From Saccoglossus kowalevskii (lineage: Eukaryota > Hemichordata > Enteropneusta > Harrimaniidae), in the NCBI RefSeq assembly GCF_000003605.2, contig NW_003123406.1, positions 589,910-653,909 of the forward strand: a stretch of DNA of 64,000 bases, written 5' to 3'. Below, piece after piece: positions 35,542 through 47,722 of this stretch. Position numbers and translations under genes: made by a program. The notes below the pieces were generated by a model. It made no database searches. It saw nothing but the letters and a program-made list of their open reading frames with translations, and was not told the origin of the DNA. The stretch's first letter is position 1. Each line of letters starts with the position of its first letter.

Positions 35542-38500
35542 ATGGCCGCTCAGATGACTGGGTTATTCAACACGTTGGGAAAGCTTGGTTTGGGACTTGC
35601 AATAGCCGGGGGTGTTGTCAACTCGGCGCTTTACAACGGTAAGTACATCCAAATAATAGGGACAAGTACAGGCTATTATGAAGAGTGTTACAATGATGTA
35701 AAATGCGTCATAGTTGCATCATCGAGCACTCTTTCCCAAGCTTGAGATTACCTCCGAACATGGAAACCCCCCACCCCCAAATTGTGGCTCGTCTGAACTC
35801 AGAATCTGGGTTTGTGCCGTTTTTCACATTCTACATAATCCTTTTGATATTTACAAATGGGAAATTTAAATTAAAAATGTACGATTGCTGGTAAGGTTAT
35901 ATCTTTCGTCCTTGGTGATCATAAAACGGGGATTTACAGTACAATCCTGTACAAATTGCTACACTGGGGCAAACTGAAACTCCTTTACCGAAAACATAGC
36001 TGCGTTTTGTCATTTTAGCAGCTCTGCTTTGTCTTTGTTGCAGTTTTAGCATCTCTGATTGGCAAACTGTTTACTTTTTCCATGGACCTGCAGTTCCTTG
36101 GCCGTAACATGCAGTAATATACATACAAGCAGCAATCCAATATGCTAAGAATGCAGCAAGGATTAACTTATCCATGTTGTGGGTCCATGTGTGTGTAGAA
36201 AAAACGCATGTTCTGCCGCCTCTAAAACCTGGGTGCTGTATATTCATGTTTTTTTTCTTTAAGAACGCAGAAGCTTAATTTTACATCATGCCAATATGCT
36301 CCTATTCCCCAACTATGCACTGATAACCAAATAAATTTCATAATTCAATACCATGATGTTAATATATTAATCTGTCAATCCACTGATAACAGTGATGAGA
36401 TGCATAAAATATTACTGAGTATTGAACTTGAATATTTATTAATTACTTCTGGTGCCAAAGAAAGATATTCATGAAACTGTTATTGAACTTCAATCATAAT
36501 TAAATGCATTGAATGCCGCCTTGGGCATAAAATGTAAACATCACAACCTTGGGAGTAGCCTGACACGTTNNNNNNNNNNNNNNNNNNNNNNNNNNNNNNN
36601 NNNNNNNNNNNNNNNNNNNNNNNNNNNNNNNNNNNNNNNNNNNNNNNNNNNNNNNNNNNNNNNNNNNNNNNNNNNNNNNNNNNNNNNNNNNNNNNNNNNN
36701 NNNNNNNNNNNNNNNNNNNNNNNNNNNNNNNNNNNNNNNNNNNNNNNNNNNNNNNNNNNNNNNNNNNNNNNNNNNNNNNNNNNNNNNNNNNNNNNNNNNN
36801 NNNNNNNNNNNNNNNNNNNNNNNNNNNNNNNNNNNNNNNNNNNNNNNNNNNNNNNNNNNNNNNNNNNNNNNNNNNNNNNNNNNNNNNNNNNNNNNNNNNN
36901 NNNNNNNNNNNNNNNNNNNNNNNNNNNNNNNNNNNNNNNNNNNNNNNNNNNNNNNNNNNNNNNNNNNNNNNNNNNNNNNNNNNNNNNNNNNNNNNNNNNN
37001 NNNNNNNNNNNNNNNNNNNNNNNNNNNNNNNNNNNNNNNNNNNNNNNNNNNNNNNNNNNNNNNNNNNNNNNNNNNNNNNNNNNNNNNNNNNNNNNNNNNN
37101 NNNNNNNNNNNNNNNNNNNNNAAGTGAATTCACACTAACCGCTCCATACTTAACTGGTACTTCAATGTACAAGTGCACAGAACCACTGTATTATGTTTTT
37201 GTTGTCTGTCTTGTTTAATTAACACTAATCATCTGTTTCAATTGCAGTCGAAGCAGCACACAGAGCTGTGATATTTGACAGATTTCGTGGTGTGTTACCA
37301 ACCATCTCCGATGAAGGAACACATTTTATTATTCCCTGGGTTCAAAAACCAATATTTTTTGATTGTCGCGACAGACCAAGAAATGTGCCTGTAGTCACTG
37401 GTACCAAAGGTAAGCGTTTGCTCACAATGCCAGCTGTACACTATTCACTTACTCTTATGAAATAATCAAAATCATCAACAACGGATTGTTCATACTTAAA
37501 CAGCCGTTGTCCACTGCACAAATAGTCTCCAGTGATCTCGACCCTGTGCCAACTTTTCAGCTCCAACCATTGTAAGCCCACAAATTTCTTTTATTTTGTC
37601 ACTCAGTCTCATCTTCGGTCTTCCCTTACCTCTGTTTCCCAATACCATGCCCATCAACAATCTTTTGTCTAAACTGTCACTCCTCAGCAAGGAACCTAGG
37701 AAAGGTACTTAGTTTCCTTGTATTCGTGATACTGAGCAGTCTGTTTACACAATTTATTCTTTGCAGTACTTTTTCATTAGTTATCTGTTCTGTCCAGCTT
37801 ATACGTAGTATCCGCCTATAGCACCAAAGTTCAAAACTGTATTTTCTTTTTGTCAGAGTTTTTGAGTCCTTGGGGGCGGACATCCGGGCAATTTCTACCA
37901 CCTGGCAACCCTCGCGGTGAAAACAAAGACCAAAAACTCGCAGAAAACGGTACTTTGGGATGTTTGTTGAGACTCCCCTGAACAGTGTAACAAGATTAGT
38001 CCTATGTGTGTAACATATATAAATTTTGTTGTTCAGGATTACTTCAAAGTTGAGTTTGTGTTGTTTTCTCGAGTTTTCGCCGGCTCCACCGGCGTTCCAC
38101 AGCAGCGCACACAAAGCCCATAGAAATACGTGGTACAGTGGCGCGCGTCTTAGCAACGTAGAACGTCTGTGGCATAGCTCCGCCCCCGAGGATACCCAGC
38201 ATTCAGATCCGAATGATGCAGTTGAGAAAACTAGGGAGCTCAGTAATCTCACCTTAGTCTTCAATGAGATACATATTACCTATTGTGGTGTAAGCTCTTA
38301 ATGATTGACACAACTAATTACCATTAAAATCTGATAATTAAACCCATATCATGACTACTACTGCACACTTAATTGAAAAACTGTCTTTATACAAAAATTG
38401 AAAAACGTTTTGACTGAAATCCATTCAAATAAACCTGTGAAACAGCGTCATCTATTAATCTTGAATTAGGAGCAAGGTGGTTCAAGGAACGTTCAAGAAA

Positions 38501-41181
38501 TAGTGTTACAGCAATTTCCTTTGAAATGAGTGACCTAGGGAGTCAAAGGGGTCTGATGTTCTAAGGTCTTATAAGATGACACCTTAGCTGGAGGCAAATA
38601 TTGCCAAAATTGGTCCCACCATTAAAAATGCATTTTTTTTTTGTATCAACGAAAAGAAATGATCCAGGAAGTGTTGGCAGTGGTTTTTAACTAATTATTG
38701 AAGTTGCGGCATTGTAACACAAACTGGGGGTTAGAAGGATGGTTTTAAAGTAAAAATGTAATCAATTTAAATACCATGAAAAAGCTGGTAGCTTTGGGAT
38801 TCATTGAATCTGAGGAGAGGATACTCAAACTTGTTTCCATGGAAACAATTAATTTTTGATTTTCCTATATTGTTCAGCCCTCTTCTGGTAGCCATTTGTA
38901 TTAGAATTGATTTGGTTACCTAGTTTTCTTTTTAGACATACAAATAGTAACAGAGAATAAGCTTTCAGAAAATCATTATAATTTATGTGTGAAGTTTGAA
39001 TGTGATTATGACTCGCTCTGCATGGAACAGCATTCATGAAAACAAAATGGCCACCAGTCAGCCATTTTGAATCCAATCTACAAAACTTCCAATAATGTCT
39101 AATATGATTAACAAGTTTGAACACAATTTAGCGATACTTGTCATTCTGGTTTTGGAATGACAGGAATGTTTGGTTTGTTGATGAACATTCAGCAATAAAA
39201 TGGCCACCAGTAAGCCATAAATACATTTTATAATTCAATACCATGATGTTATTATATTAATCTGTCAATCCACTGATAACAGTGATGAGATGCATAAAAT
39301 ATTACTGAGTATTGAACTTGAAAACCAATTACAGCAGATGCTGAAAAAGGTACTCGTAAAACTCCATTAGTTTTTGCTTTCTACATGTATCAGCAGTAAC
39401 CAATTTCTAATTATTATTTTTTTCCAGATTTGCAGAATGTAAATATTACTCTTCGTATTTTATTCAAGCCAGTCCCTGAGCGGTTGCCGCAGATCTACGT
39501 TAGTTTAGGTGAAGATTATGATGATAGGGTTCTACCTTCCATCACTAATGAAGTATTGAAAGCTGTTGTGGTAAGTCAACTTACTCCCACCGGGGTGGTT
39601 TCAATAACTTGTATGTCAAGTCATTGATTTAGTCACGTACGAACACCATCCAAAAATTGGGATGGATTGACCTCTGTGCGTCTGTGCCTATATATGGACC
39701 TACATCTTAGACATGCCTGGACCGATTACATTCATAGCTCACACATGCATCATACATAGTACTATACATGTGCACATCAATTTGTTTCATGATCTGATAC
39801 AAAATGACCGGCCGGTGGCCATTTTGTTTAGTTAATGATGTTTTAGCACAACTTCTCTGCAACATCTTTTTGCTCTGCCTGTTTGGCCTTTTTTCACACG
39901 TACATGCATGTAGACTAATTTCATTCAAACTTGATACAAAGAGTGGCTTGGCTTTGTGATCCAACCCACAGTGGCTGACCATCTCTGCAAAAAGGAACTG
40001 TTAATCAGATTTATTTCCATGTAACCAAGGATTTTTAGTTTATATTTCAAGCTCTTCAGTTGTGGCCATTTTGTAATATTAACACTTAATCTCGCTAACA
40101 TATTATTGAATCTTCTTTGACCATGACATTTATAGAGGGCGCTATTGTTGATAGTAATTCTGTATTTGCATCTCAATCACAGGCTCAGTTTGATGCTAGC
40201 GAGTTAATCACGCAGAGAGAAATGGTCTCATTGAAAGTTAGAGATGAATTAACTGACAGAGCTGCTGTGTTTGGTCTCATTCTTGACGATATATCTATTG
40301 TAAGTATGTTCTACAATTTGTGTGTTTTTGACTGGAGAAGAAATTGAATATCTCTGTGGTTCCAACATCTCAACTGATCAGATCTATTACTGTGTAAAAT
40401 ACTTTATTTTCGCTTGTATTTAATTTTTGCTATTTTCGTTGAAGGAATTGTCAGTAAAAATAAAATCCAGCGAATATCCCTTTTATCCTATATTTGTCAT
40501 TCAACTAGTCAAAAATCTGTGAAAATAAATCCCATTCAAAACACCCAAAAAGTCTTTTCAGCGAAATAAAGTATTCTACAGTATTTTATGATCCTCACGA
40601 TAACAAAGGTCTTGCTAAAACTGACAATGATGTAACCATAAAACGTTTTTGAGCTCATGATACAGATCAAATGTGAACAGCGTACTAAGATAATGAGACA
40701 TTTTCAACCTCAAACTGCGATGTTTCACTGTGGCCTTTCAGTGATTCGTTCGTTGCCTGAACAAAGCAAATTATTACATCACAACAGCTAAGAAATTTCA
40801 CAATATTCCTTGATGAAGCTGTCAGTCAGTGCCAACTGGCTGACTTCGTCGCGACTTTGGAGTGAAAGAATTTGTTGTGAAAGCTAAAGAGATTTCCTGT
40901 TAAAACAAATTCCTTACTAATTTATTTCGACACCACAACTGTTCCAAAAAAATATCACCACTTATGTAATGCTGTTGATGTTTCTCAAACAGAAATCGAT
41001 CTTCTCTGTAACCTTTGTGCTTATTTATTTCCAGACGCATTTAACATTTGGTAGGGAATTCTCACATGCCATTGAATTAAAACAAGTAGCCCAACAAGAA
41101 GCTGAAAGAGCTCGGTTTATTGTAGAAAAGGTAAGTTGAAGAATTTGTCAATTACTGAGATTGTACCAGATAATCATAGAA

Positions 41182-41216
<35 letters not shown>

Positions 41217-41482
41217 GGGCGTGGGGCATTTTATCCAATACATAACTCTTCTTTTCTGTTTTTTTTAGGCAGAAACAGAAACGTGCAGCCATTATAGCTG
41301 CCGAGGGAGACTCCAAAGCGGCTGAACTTTTAGCTATATCTTTCGGGGATGCTGGCGAGGGTCTTATTGAATTAAGAAAGATTGAAGCAGCGGAAGATAT
41401 CGCACATCAGATGTCAATGTCACGCAACGTAGCATATCTACCGTCAGGACAGAATACATTACTCAGCTTACCAGCAATGTAG
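35542..41482 (+). CDS. PHB: prohibitin 1
   Basis: Six exons (35542-35638, 37248-37409, 39428-39570, 40183-40299, 41035-41130, 41273-41482) give 274 residues; human prohibitin has 272. With prohibitin 2 it forms ring complexes in the mitochondrial inner membrane that chaperone respiratory subunits. A hydrophobic N-terminal anchor (about 13-27, [11 protein letters not shown]) precedes the SPFH domain with [26 protein letters not shown] and [12 protein letters not shown]. It continues through ITQREMVS and [10 protein letters not shown], then a coiled coil with [18 protein letters not shown], and ends in [16 protein letters not shown]. The last acceptor is unusual. Using the first AG (TTTAG, 41268) shifts the frame; using GCAG (41272) keeps frame but gives VEK-KQKRAA, two residues shorter than the usual VEK-AEQxKxAA. 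A 2-bp loss or assembly error next to the upstream 31-T run is likely. Intron 1 holds an assembly gap. Confidence 0.97.
36340..36432 (+). repeat. 93-bp direct repeat, copy 1 (prohibitin intron 1)
   Basis: From TAATTCAATACCATGATGTT to TATTGAACTTGAA this is almost identical to 39230-39322. The pair flanks exon 2 and the assembly gap in the same orientation. Confidence 0.85.
36570..37121. other. assembly gap (552 N)
   Basis: Unknown bases in prohibitin intron 1. Confidence 0.99.
37867..38192 (-). repeat. MITE with G-rich terminal repeats, copy 2 (326 bp)
   Basis: The termini are TCCTTGGGGGCGGA and the complement of TCCTCGGGGGCGGA. The interior matches 5639-5962 in opposite orientation. A 195-codon minus-strand frame (37677-38264) runs through it and beyond, but it is not kept in copy 1, so I treat it as chance. 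It lies in prohibitin intron 2. Confidence 0.8.
38985..39215. repeat. dispersed copy of the GGCCATTTTGAAT repeat
   Basis: AAAATGGCCACCAGTCAGCC then ATTTTGAATCCAATCT, followed by a second AAAATGGCCACCAG core about 160 bp on, as in the 21.3 kb array. It runs straight into copy 2 of the 93-bp repeat. Confidence 0.6.
39230..39322 (+). repeat. 93-bp direct repeat, copy 2 (prohibitin intron 2)
   Basis: Nearly identical to 36340-36432; it ends at the same TTGAACTTGAA. Confidence 0.85.
39650..40100 (-). repeat. dispersed copy of the GGCCATTTTGAAT repeat, reverse orientation
   Basis: On the minus strand the cores AACAAAATGGCCACCGG and ATTACAAAATGGCCACAAC recur, with TGATTACATTC and AAGTTTGAATGAAAT-like linkers and the CAGGCATGTCTAAGAT ending. 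It lies in prohibitin intron 3. Confidence 0.5.
40387..40583. repeat. TACTGTAAAATAC-type MITE, copy P2
   Basis: Ends TACTGTGTAAAATACTTTAT and AAAGTATTCTACAGTA, with the arms AATTTTTGCTATTTTCG and its complement. It lies in prohibitin intron 4. Confidence 0.75.
41185..41215 (+). repeat. T31 homopolymer
   Basis: A 31-T run 58 bp before the last prohibitin exon. It may extend the pyrimidine tract and is a place where sequencing errors are likely. Confidence 0.95.
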
Positions 41483-41778
41483 TTTGGGGGATTCATTGAT
41501 TGGTTCCAGGGTGTATGAGCTAGGGTTTCCAACTTCCAGTGACATGTGACGAGATCTCACTCAAATTGCACTTTCATAGTGTACAGTTGTAATAATGATA
41601 TTCTGTATTCTGAGCACTGTGTTAAATGTGACTGACCTTAAATAGACTTTAATAGCAGGGTTTATTCTGTCTTTTTATAATAGAAATCATTTGTCGTTCT
41701 GCAAACTCGATTACTGTGGATTCCTCAGTGAAGTACTAAATGTTGAATTATCATATTTGACAATTTCTGTTGGGCACC

Positions 41779-41784
41779 AATAAA
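41779..41784 (+). terminator. candidate prohibitin polyadenylation signal
   Basis: AATAAA lies about 300 bp after the prohibitin stop codon, giving a normal-length 3' UTR. Confidence 0.55.
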
Positions 41785-42290
41785 TAAGTGTGGCTCAAAT
41801 GAAATCAGATTTCAGTTTCTTTCACAACCTAACAATGTATTTTTAATAAACTCTTCTATATTCCATTGTAGCAAGCTTTGACCAGTAAGTGAAACATTAT
41901 AAACGTCTTGGTTGTCAGTGAAAAATATGCCTCTCATCAATGTGGTCATGCTGTAAAATAAACACCAAATTTGTCTATATGCTGATGCAATTTCAACAGT
42001 TTTGCGTAAAGACAATGATATTGGCTGCGCGTGTATTGCATATGTGAAAACTGAAAGCATGTCTCCTCTCCCTTAATTGGTCAGTATCCATTTTATGTTG
42101 CCATGGCAATGTTTCTGCTAATCAACCAGGATGATCTTCATCACCTGTTCTACTCATCACATGTCTCTGGACAGTGTTGCTAAAAATACATTCTTGATTT
42201 GATATAAAAGCCTGAAAGTCATCAACTTTCAATACATTTTTCGGTTCACAGGGCTAAATGATTTATTTTATATCAAATTATACGGTCACA

Positions 42291-42465
42291 TACTGTGAAA
42301 GCTGGAATTATTTTCGCTGAAAAAAACCTTTTGGCTGTTATGTGTGGATTTTATTTTCACTGATTTTTGAAGAGTTGAATATGAAATATAGGAAAAAAAG
42401 TATATTCGCAGGATTTTATTTTCGCTGAATCATTCCTTTCAGCAAAAATAAAGTATTTTACAGTA
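42291..42465. repeat. TACTGTAAAATAC-type MITE, copy P3
   Basis: Starts TACTGTGAAAGCTGGAATTA and ends AAAGTATTTTACAGTA, with AATCATTCCTTTCAGC in the right arm. Confidence 0.75.
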
Positions 42466-43169
42466 ATTAAACATGAGCTTTGAGAATAGTTTTCATTTTA
42501 TTCTCCATAATTAAAATGAATATGTATTGGTGGTTTACTGCAGTGTAAATTTGTTTTTGTAACTGGGACCATATTACAAGAAATTTTGCAGCATTGTGTA
42601 TCCCTGACGCCCCAAGGTCTGATCACGTCAATTTTAATAGTGTTTCAAATCACAAGAAAATTAAATGATCCTGATTATTCATAGTTAACTAGAATTTAAA
42701 TTTTTATTTGGATGGCTTATTATGTAGATGACTTAATACAAATCTTGGGTTTTGTTTCTGTTGAGCCTTACCTCTAGAGACGCGTGTTTTTTTTATGGTG
42801 CATGGTGTGAATTAAAATGTTCAACTATTGATAGTAATTCTGTATTTTTTCATTGAAGCTGGCATAAGATGGGTTGGGTTTAACCAACTGATGAAATTAC
42901 ATTGGTTTGGATTTATTTATCCAGACAAAAAAGCTTGATGAACTTTATTACTTTCTAAGTGAATCACATTTGTATAATTATTTGATGACTGCTGCCAATA
43001 ACGTTTCAGTCAAGTCTGTTAAAGTGTGGCGACTTCCCAAATGCGGTGGGAACTGAGTAATCCTGAGCGACCAAATTTATACATGTTTAGAGGTAGTCTT
43101 GTTGGGTTGTTCAGGAGTCTTAACTACCGGGTAGCCCAAAATACCCCGCCCCCTCCCCCGAGTGTTTCT

Positions 43170-43225
43170 CAGCTTTTGTTTTCACTGATTGTTGCCTGAT
43201 GGTGAAAATGCCCAGATGTCCGCCT
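43170..43225 (+). repeat. worn end of the G-rich-TIR MITE family
   Basis: GTTTTCACTGATTGTTGCC, then GATGGTGAAAATGCCCAGAT and GTCCGCC, resembles the right end of 5639-5962. Only this end is recognisable. Confidence 0.45.
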
Positions 43226-43532
43226 CAAGAATTATGCAATTCTTCTATCTGCTTAAATTTTGTGCCTAGAATCTAGACCACTCCCTATATGCTATCACTA
43301 ATTTGTGTCTGTAATTTCATTAACGCCTAGTATACATGTGTACATGCATAATTCCACTCGCTATAAAGCTCTCCACCAATGCCTAAAATCTATGCATCAA
43401 TTCATTGCCTGATATTTACCTTATGTATGGATTGTATGTCAGTATTGTAAGATCACCTGATTATGGAATCCAGAGTACAAGATATAAACTGATGGGAGTA
43501 TTTATTTTGGGCGATGCTCACGACAATTCATT

Positions 43533-43550
43533 GAGTGTGTGTGTGTGTGT
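43533..43550. repeat. short (GT)n microsatellite
   Basis: An uninterrupted GT run of about nine units. Confidence 0.8.
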
Positions 43551-43755
43551 GATGTTCGCACACATCTGAAAGTACAATATTTTGTAGCTGGGCATATCAA
43601 AAGTAGAATGCATGCACACTCCCATAGAGCAGAAATCTAGCTGGTGTCGTGTGTGACGAGTGGTGTTTAAATTCTATAAGCAATACTAGAATGATAGGGC
43701 ACTGTGGTGATCAACACCACTGGATTTGGCTTCTAAATTGCTTTCGTCTATCCAT

Positions 43756-43913
43756 TTAAAGCGAGAGGGCTGTCACCTGCGCACGCGTGGAAATTGAGTC
43801 CCAATTGATGATAACGCGCACTCAAAACGAAAAGACTCGTGGGTAGACGCTTGTTTGTAAACTGACTCACTCTGGCCATCTGACGCATACGCAGGTGACG
43901 AACCCTGCTTTAA
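43756..43913 (-). repeat. TTAA-flanked MITE, family A copy 3 (158 bp)
   Basis: TTAA at both ends, arms with TTAAAGCGAGAGGGCTGTCAC and its complement, and the shared interior (TGGCCATCTGACGCATACG) in reverse orientation relative to copies 1 and 4. Confidence 0.75.
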
Positions 43914-44739
43914 TTTGTTTTAAAACGCTATGCAAAAGCATGATTTTGTCACATTAATATTAACTCAAAATACCAGTGTCCCATAAAATGCATTGTTTGC
44001 ACAAAATTAAAATGTGTGGTCTGTGAAAAACGCCACCTTTTTAACTTTTTTCATGAAAGTTCCGCTCAAGCCAAATTGAGTAAAAAAAAAAGGTGACTTA
44101 TAAATCCATTACATCTTTGTGTCTAAACTTTATCTAAATCAACCGATCATTGTCGCAAAATTTAACGATTTTCTCCTGATGGCATGCAAGACTTATAATG
44201 AAGAATGAGACCATGATTTTCTGCGCCTATTGCCTCTGACCACATTCCTCGCAGATGTGTCAGATGTATTTACTGTTCTTTAGAAATGTGATGATTACAA
44301 TTTGTTGGAAGAGTTTCTGATATATAAACAGTAAATATTAAACGCAGGCATAACTAGATATCCACGTACTAATATGTACTCTCATTTTTTCAGTTCCATG
44401 GCAGTAGCATTACGCCCTTTACGTCGATAAAACGCAAGTCCTGCATGAACTAATATACTAGTAATCTGTGATTCAAATATGTTACTATAACAACCTAATA
44501 TCATCTGAAAGCTAAGATAGAGGCAAATACGTTAGTGCTTATGCCGTATATCGCTATTGTGCTTTTGTTGAATATTGATTTATCCAATCGTGCCATGCAA
44601 CTCCCTCCCCCGCCGGTTTACATCGTGTGTAGCACTTTATATGAAAATGACATTTTGGACAATGCCGTAATGAAAATAAATTTATTGAAAATTTGGATAG
44701 AAAATTTGGCTCCCGTCATTTGAATAGCTTATATAAATA

Positions 44740-45125
44740 TACTGTGAACTGTTAAATTTTCACTGCGGGATTGTTTTTTTCAGGATTGTATGGCTTTCGT
44801 AAAGACAAAATTTCGCTGACACTGTTTCGTGGGACGCCAGGGAATTGTTTTACTGCTACAAAATGTCGCGATTTTCATTCATACGCGAAATTGAAGCGGT
44901 TTACAATAGATATTGCATCATATCAAGTTACATATCTCATGGGAACCATCGTGAAATCATGCCGAGTACGCTACTGTCAGATAATGAATAGCAAACAATC
45001 GTTATGTACTCATCCTCGGGCTTCTTCACGATGTACCTTTGTTCTCCGTCATCAAAGCGTGGAATTACGAGTAGTTGTACTCATCAGTACATTGTACTGT
45101 AGTTATAATAACACCGTACACTACC
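44740..45125 (+). repeat. dispersed repeat, copy 1 of a pair
   Basis: Blocks such as CTGTCAGATAATGAATAGC, CAAACAATCGTTATGTACTC, TTTGTTCTC and AGCGTGGAATTACGAGTAG align in order with 47530-47655. The left edge, TACTGTGAACTGTTAAATTT near 44738, recalls the TACTGTAAA element at 63.7 kb. The 120-codon frame through it is not kept in the other copy, so I do not call it a gene. Confidence 0.4.
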
Positions 45126-46575
45126 GTGTGTAATTTAGTAAGACCTATGCACTTAGTAATGTTTGTGAAAGCGTCGTGGCGTTTGCCTATTCTGAAATTT
45201 TAGCAGTTCTCCGGCAAAATTGACATGCAGACTTGAAAAGGTATACAACTATAAAATACCGCAACCGTCGGTGCTATTGATGTCTAGCACGACGTTGCAA
45301 ATCACAATTAACCGTGAAACAAAACACTATAAGTTGAAATGTAACCTTTTCACCACCAGTTCCCCTTTTTCATCACAAAATAGTTCGTCTATAGTCAGCA
45401 CTTTCCTTGAAAAGATTGGTACAAAAATAGCCAATTTTTTTTAGCAAAAACTCAATTTACTCAAATTTGGTTTGTTGGCTTCAAAATTAGGGTTCATTTC
45501 CAGAGATATTGAAGAATATACGGAAAAAAATGTACAGACAAATTTGGGTGAAATAGTTTAACGTAGTTGGACAATTTATAAAATGAAGTCGGAATAAAAT
45601 GAAATGCCCCCCCCCATACATCAACCCAAGTTTCAACGGTTACCCTGAAATCACGTATAATACTAGTAGTGTGCTTAGCAAATCATGCATATGCTAATGA
45701 GCTTGTTAGGTTGCATAGAGAGCACGTGGCGATATCAACCATACCACGTTCGATGATATAGATAAATCACTCTTTATTCCAACCGTTCAGAAAATTTACA
45801 TTTCTAATTTTGTTACATTTGAAATAAAATTAATGAAAATACAATGAGGTTTTGATAATAATATAAAATTACATAACTGAGATAACTGGTAGTAAACATT
45901 ATTTTGTTTAAATCATGTTGCAAGTTGTCAGCCTGAGGTCGTATCATAATGCAACTATAATATTGTGGTGTTTTGATTTGAGTATAAATTGAATCTTTGG
46001 TATCAAATTTTGTGAATTTACCTTTATTGAGTTAATTGTGTTGAATAGTATATTTCTTTCTTTGTTTAACAATTAACAGTTTATCAAAATGGTGTATTTC
46101 ATTTTCTATTATGTGTAATATGTTTTAAAATTTCCAAGCCGTGACATGAGCTGTTCCCTGGAATGCTACCGTTCAATGAACATGTAACATTGGAAACCAT
46201 ATTGGTGTTCAATTATCTGATCATTAGGATTTAGAAATATGTACTGAAATATAGTATTTTTGCTAACGACCTCTGGATTCTAGAAAGGAGTTGACGCTAA
46301 CTAACGACAAACAATAACTGCGAACACGTTCAATGTTTTCACTTATTTATCGGCCCTCTGTGGTCACGTATTTTTGCATTGGTTCGCTTTTAGTCCGATA
46401 GTTGGCGCTGCAACATGTCTCAATGCACAATGCATCAGTGGGAATTCTATCAGCCAGATGGTAACGTTTCCATCGAGAGAACGGCCCTGTATTTAATTTC
46501 GCGAAAAGTGAATGTGTATGAAGTTTTTCTTTTTGGTTAGTGTTAACCAAAATGGACAGTTTGTACTTGTTGGAG

Positions 46576-46736
46576 TCCATATAGACTTGCATACAGACTC
46601 TTCAGTGTTTTGTGTGTTTTTTATAATAAAATAAAATATTATGAAAGTGTATACACTGGCTTTCACCACTCACATAATATTTTATTTTATTGAAAAAAAC
46701 AAACTAACAAGACATTGTATGCAAGTCTAGAATCCA
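46576..46736. repeat. long hairpin (about 70-bp arms)
   Basis: The left arm TCCATATAGACTTGCATAC...ATAAAATAAAATATTATG is matched by the reverse complement of the right arm, TGGATTCTAGACTTGCATAC...AATAAAATAAAATATTATG. The loop is only about 20 bp. It looks like a MITE formed almost wholly of terminal repeats; its transcript would fold into a microRNA-like stem. Confidence 0.7.
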
Positions 46737-47317
46737 TATCATATATATATGCTTTCATCAATGGAACATGCAAACACAACGGCCAAAATTTCGTTTCAAG
46801 ATTTGTATATTTTCATGAATTTAAAATAGCTGATGAAGTACACAATCAATTATGAAATAAACGTAGAACATATTGCATTTCTTCTTGTTTTTACCGATTC
46901 AATATTTCCTAACGATTCGAACAGTAATTGAAGAATTGCTTATTCAGTTTACTTAGATAATTCGTGCTGCAATACATTCACGGTGTGTCTCGGGAGCCTG
47001 ATATCACAAAAAGCGCATTACATACAGAGCGCGTGAAACCTGTCCACGCCGATCAACGTCACACGGCTTAACGAGACCTTGGGCAAAGGCCCAAATCTGG
47101 CTGCGCAGATGGCGAAACGTTTTCTAACAACAATAATTTTTCTTTAGCCTGATATGGTTGTGCTTATCACAACACTTTAAACAAGTTCTGCAATGTACAT
47201 ACAACTTATTGGGTTTATTTGTTGTCATCAAAATTTTAAAAAACAATAAAATTTCTGGTTCTAAGCTATAGTATTCCGGTGAGACGACGACAGACTTCAC
47301 ATTCGGAGTGACTGAAG

Positions 47318-47326
47318 GGGGGGGGG
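47318..47326 (+). repeat. G9 run
   Basis: A short homopolymer that may be prone to length error. Confidence 0.7.
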
Positions 47327-47529
47327 TATATTAAACAAGATAGATCACCAAGATATTGATACCTTGCTGAGTAATCCTCGTGAGATTGATAACGTGAAGT
47401 TTGAAAGCTGAAACAATTATCAGTAATTACTAGATAGCGAAAACCTTATATCGAGTTCCATATCCCATGAGATCATTACCATGGTGATAAATTATTGAGT
47501 ATTTACATCAGTTATTGAATATTTATACG

Positions 47530-47655
47530 AACTCCGTCAGATGATGAATAATAAACAATAGTACGTCATCCAAAGCCTCCTCGCGACACACGTTTGTTCT
47601 CTTCTTTTGAAGCGTGAAGGTAGGTGTAATTGCTTTGTCTTGTAGTTACAACAAT
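47530..47655 (+). repeat. dispersed repeat, copy 2 of a pair
   Basis: CGTCAGATGATGAATAATAA, ACAATAGTACGTCATCC, TTTGTTCTC and AGCGTGAAGGTAGGTGTAAT correspond in order to 44960-45125. Confidence 0.4.
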
Positions 47656-47722
47656 TTAGCAGATCGATGTGACATTCATTTTACGTCAGTGGGCGAATGA
47701 CTGGTATTTTATTTAAATGAAG

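Noticed and set aside
36480-37178. Long open frames across 36.5-37.2 kb
   Set aside because: Assembly gap, translated N.
37677-38264. 195-codon minus-strand open frame in prohibitin intron 2
   Set aside because: Most of it lies in a MITE whose other copy (5639-5962) does not keep the frame.
44771-45133. 120-codon plus-strand open frame
   Set aside because: It lies in a dispersed repeat and the frame is absent from the related copy near 47.5 kb.
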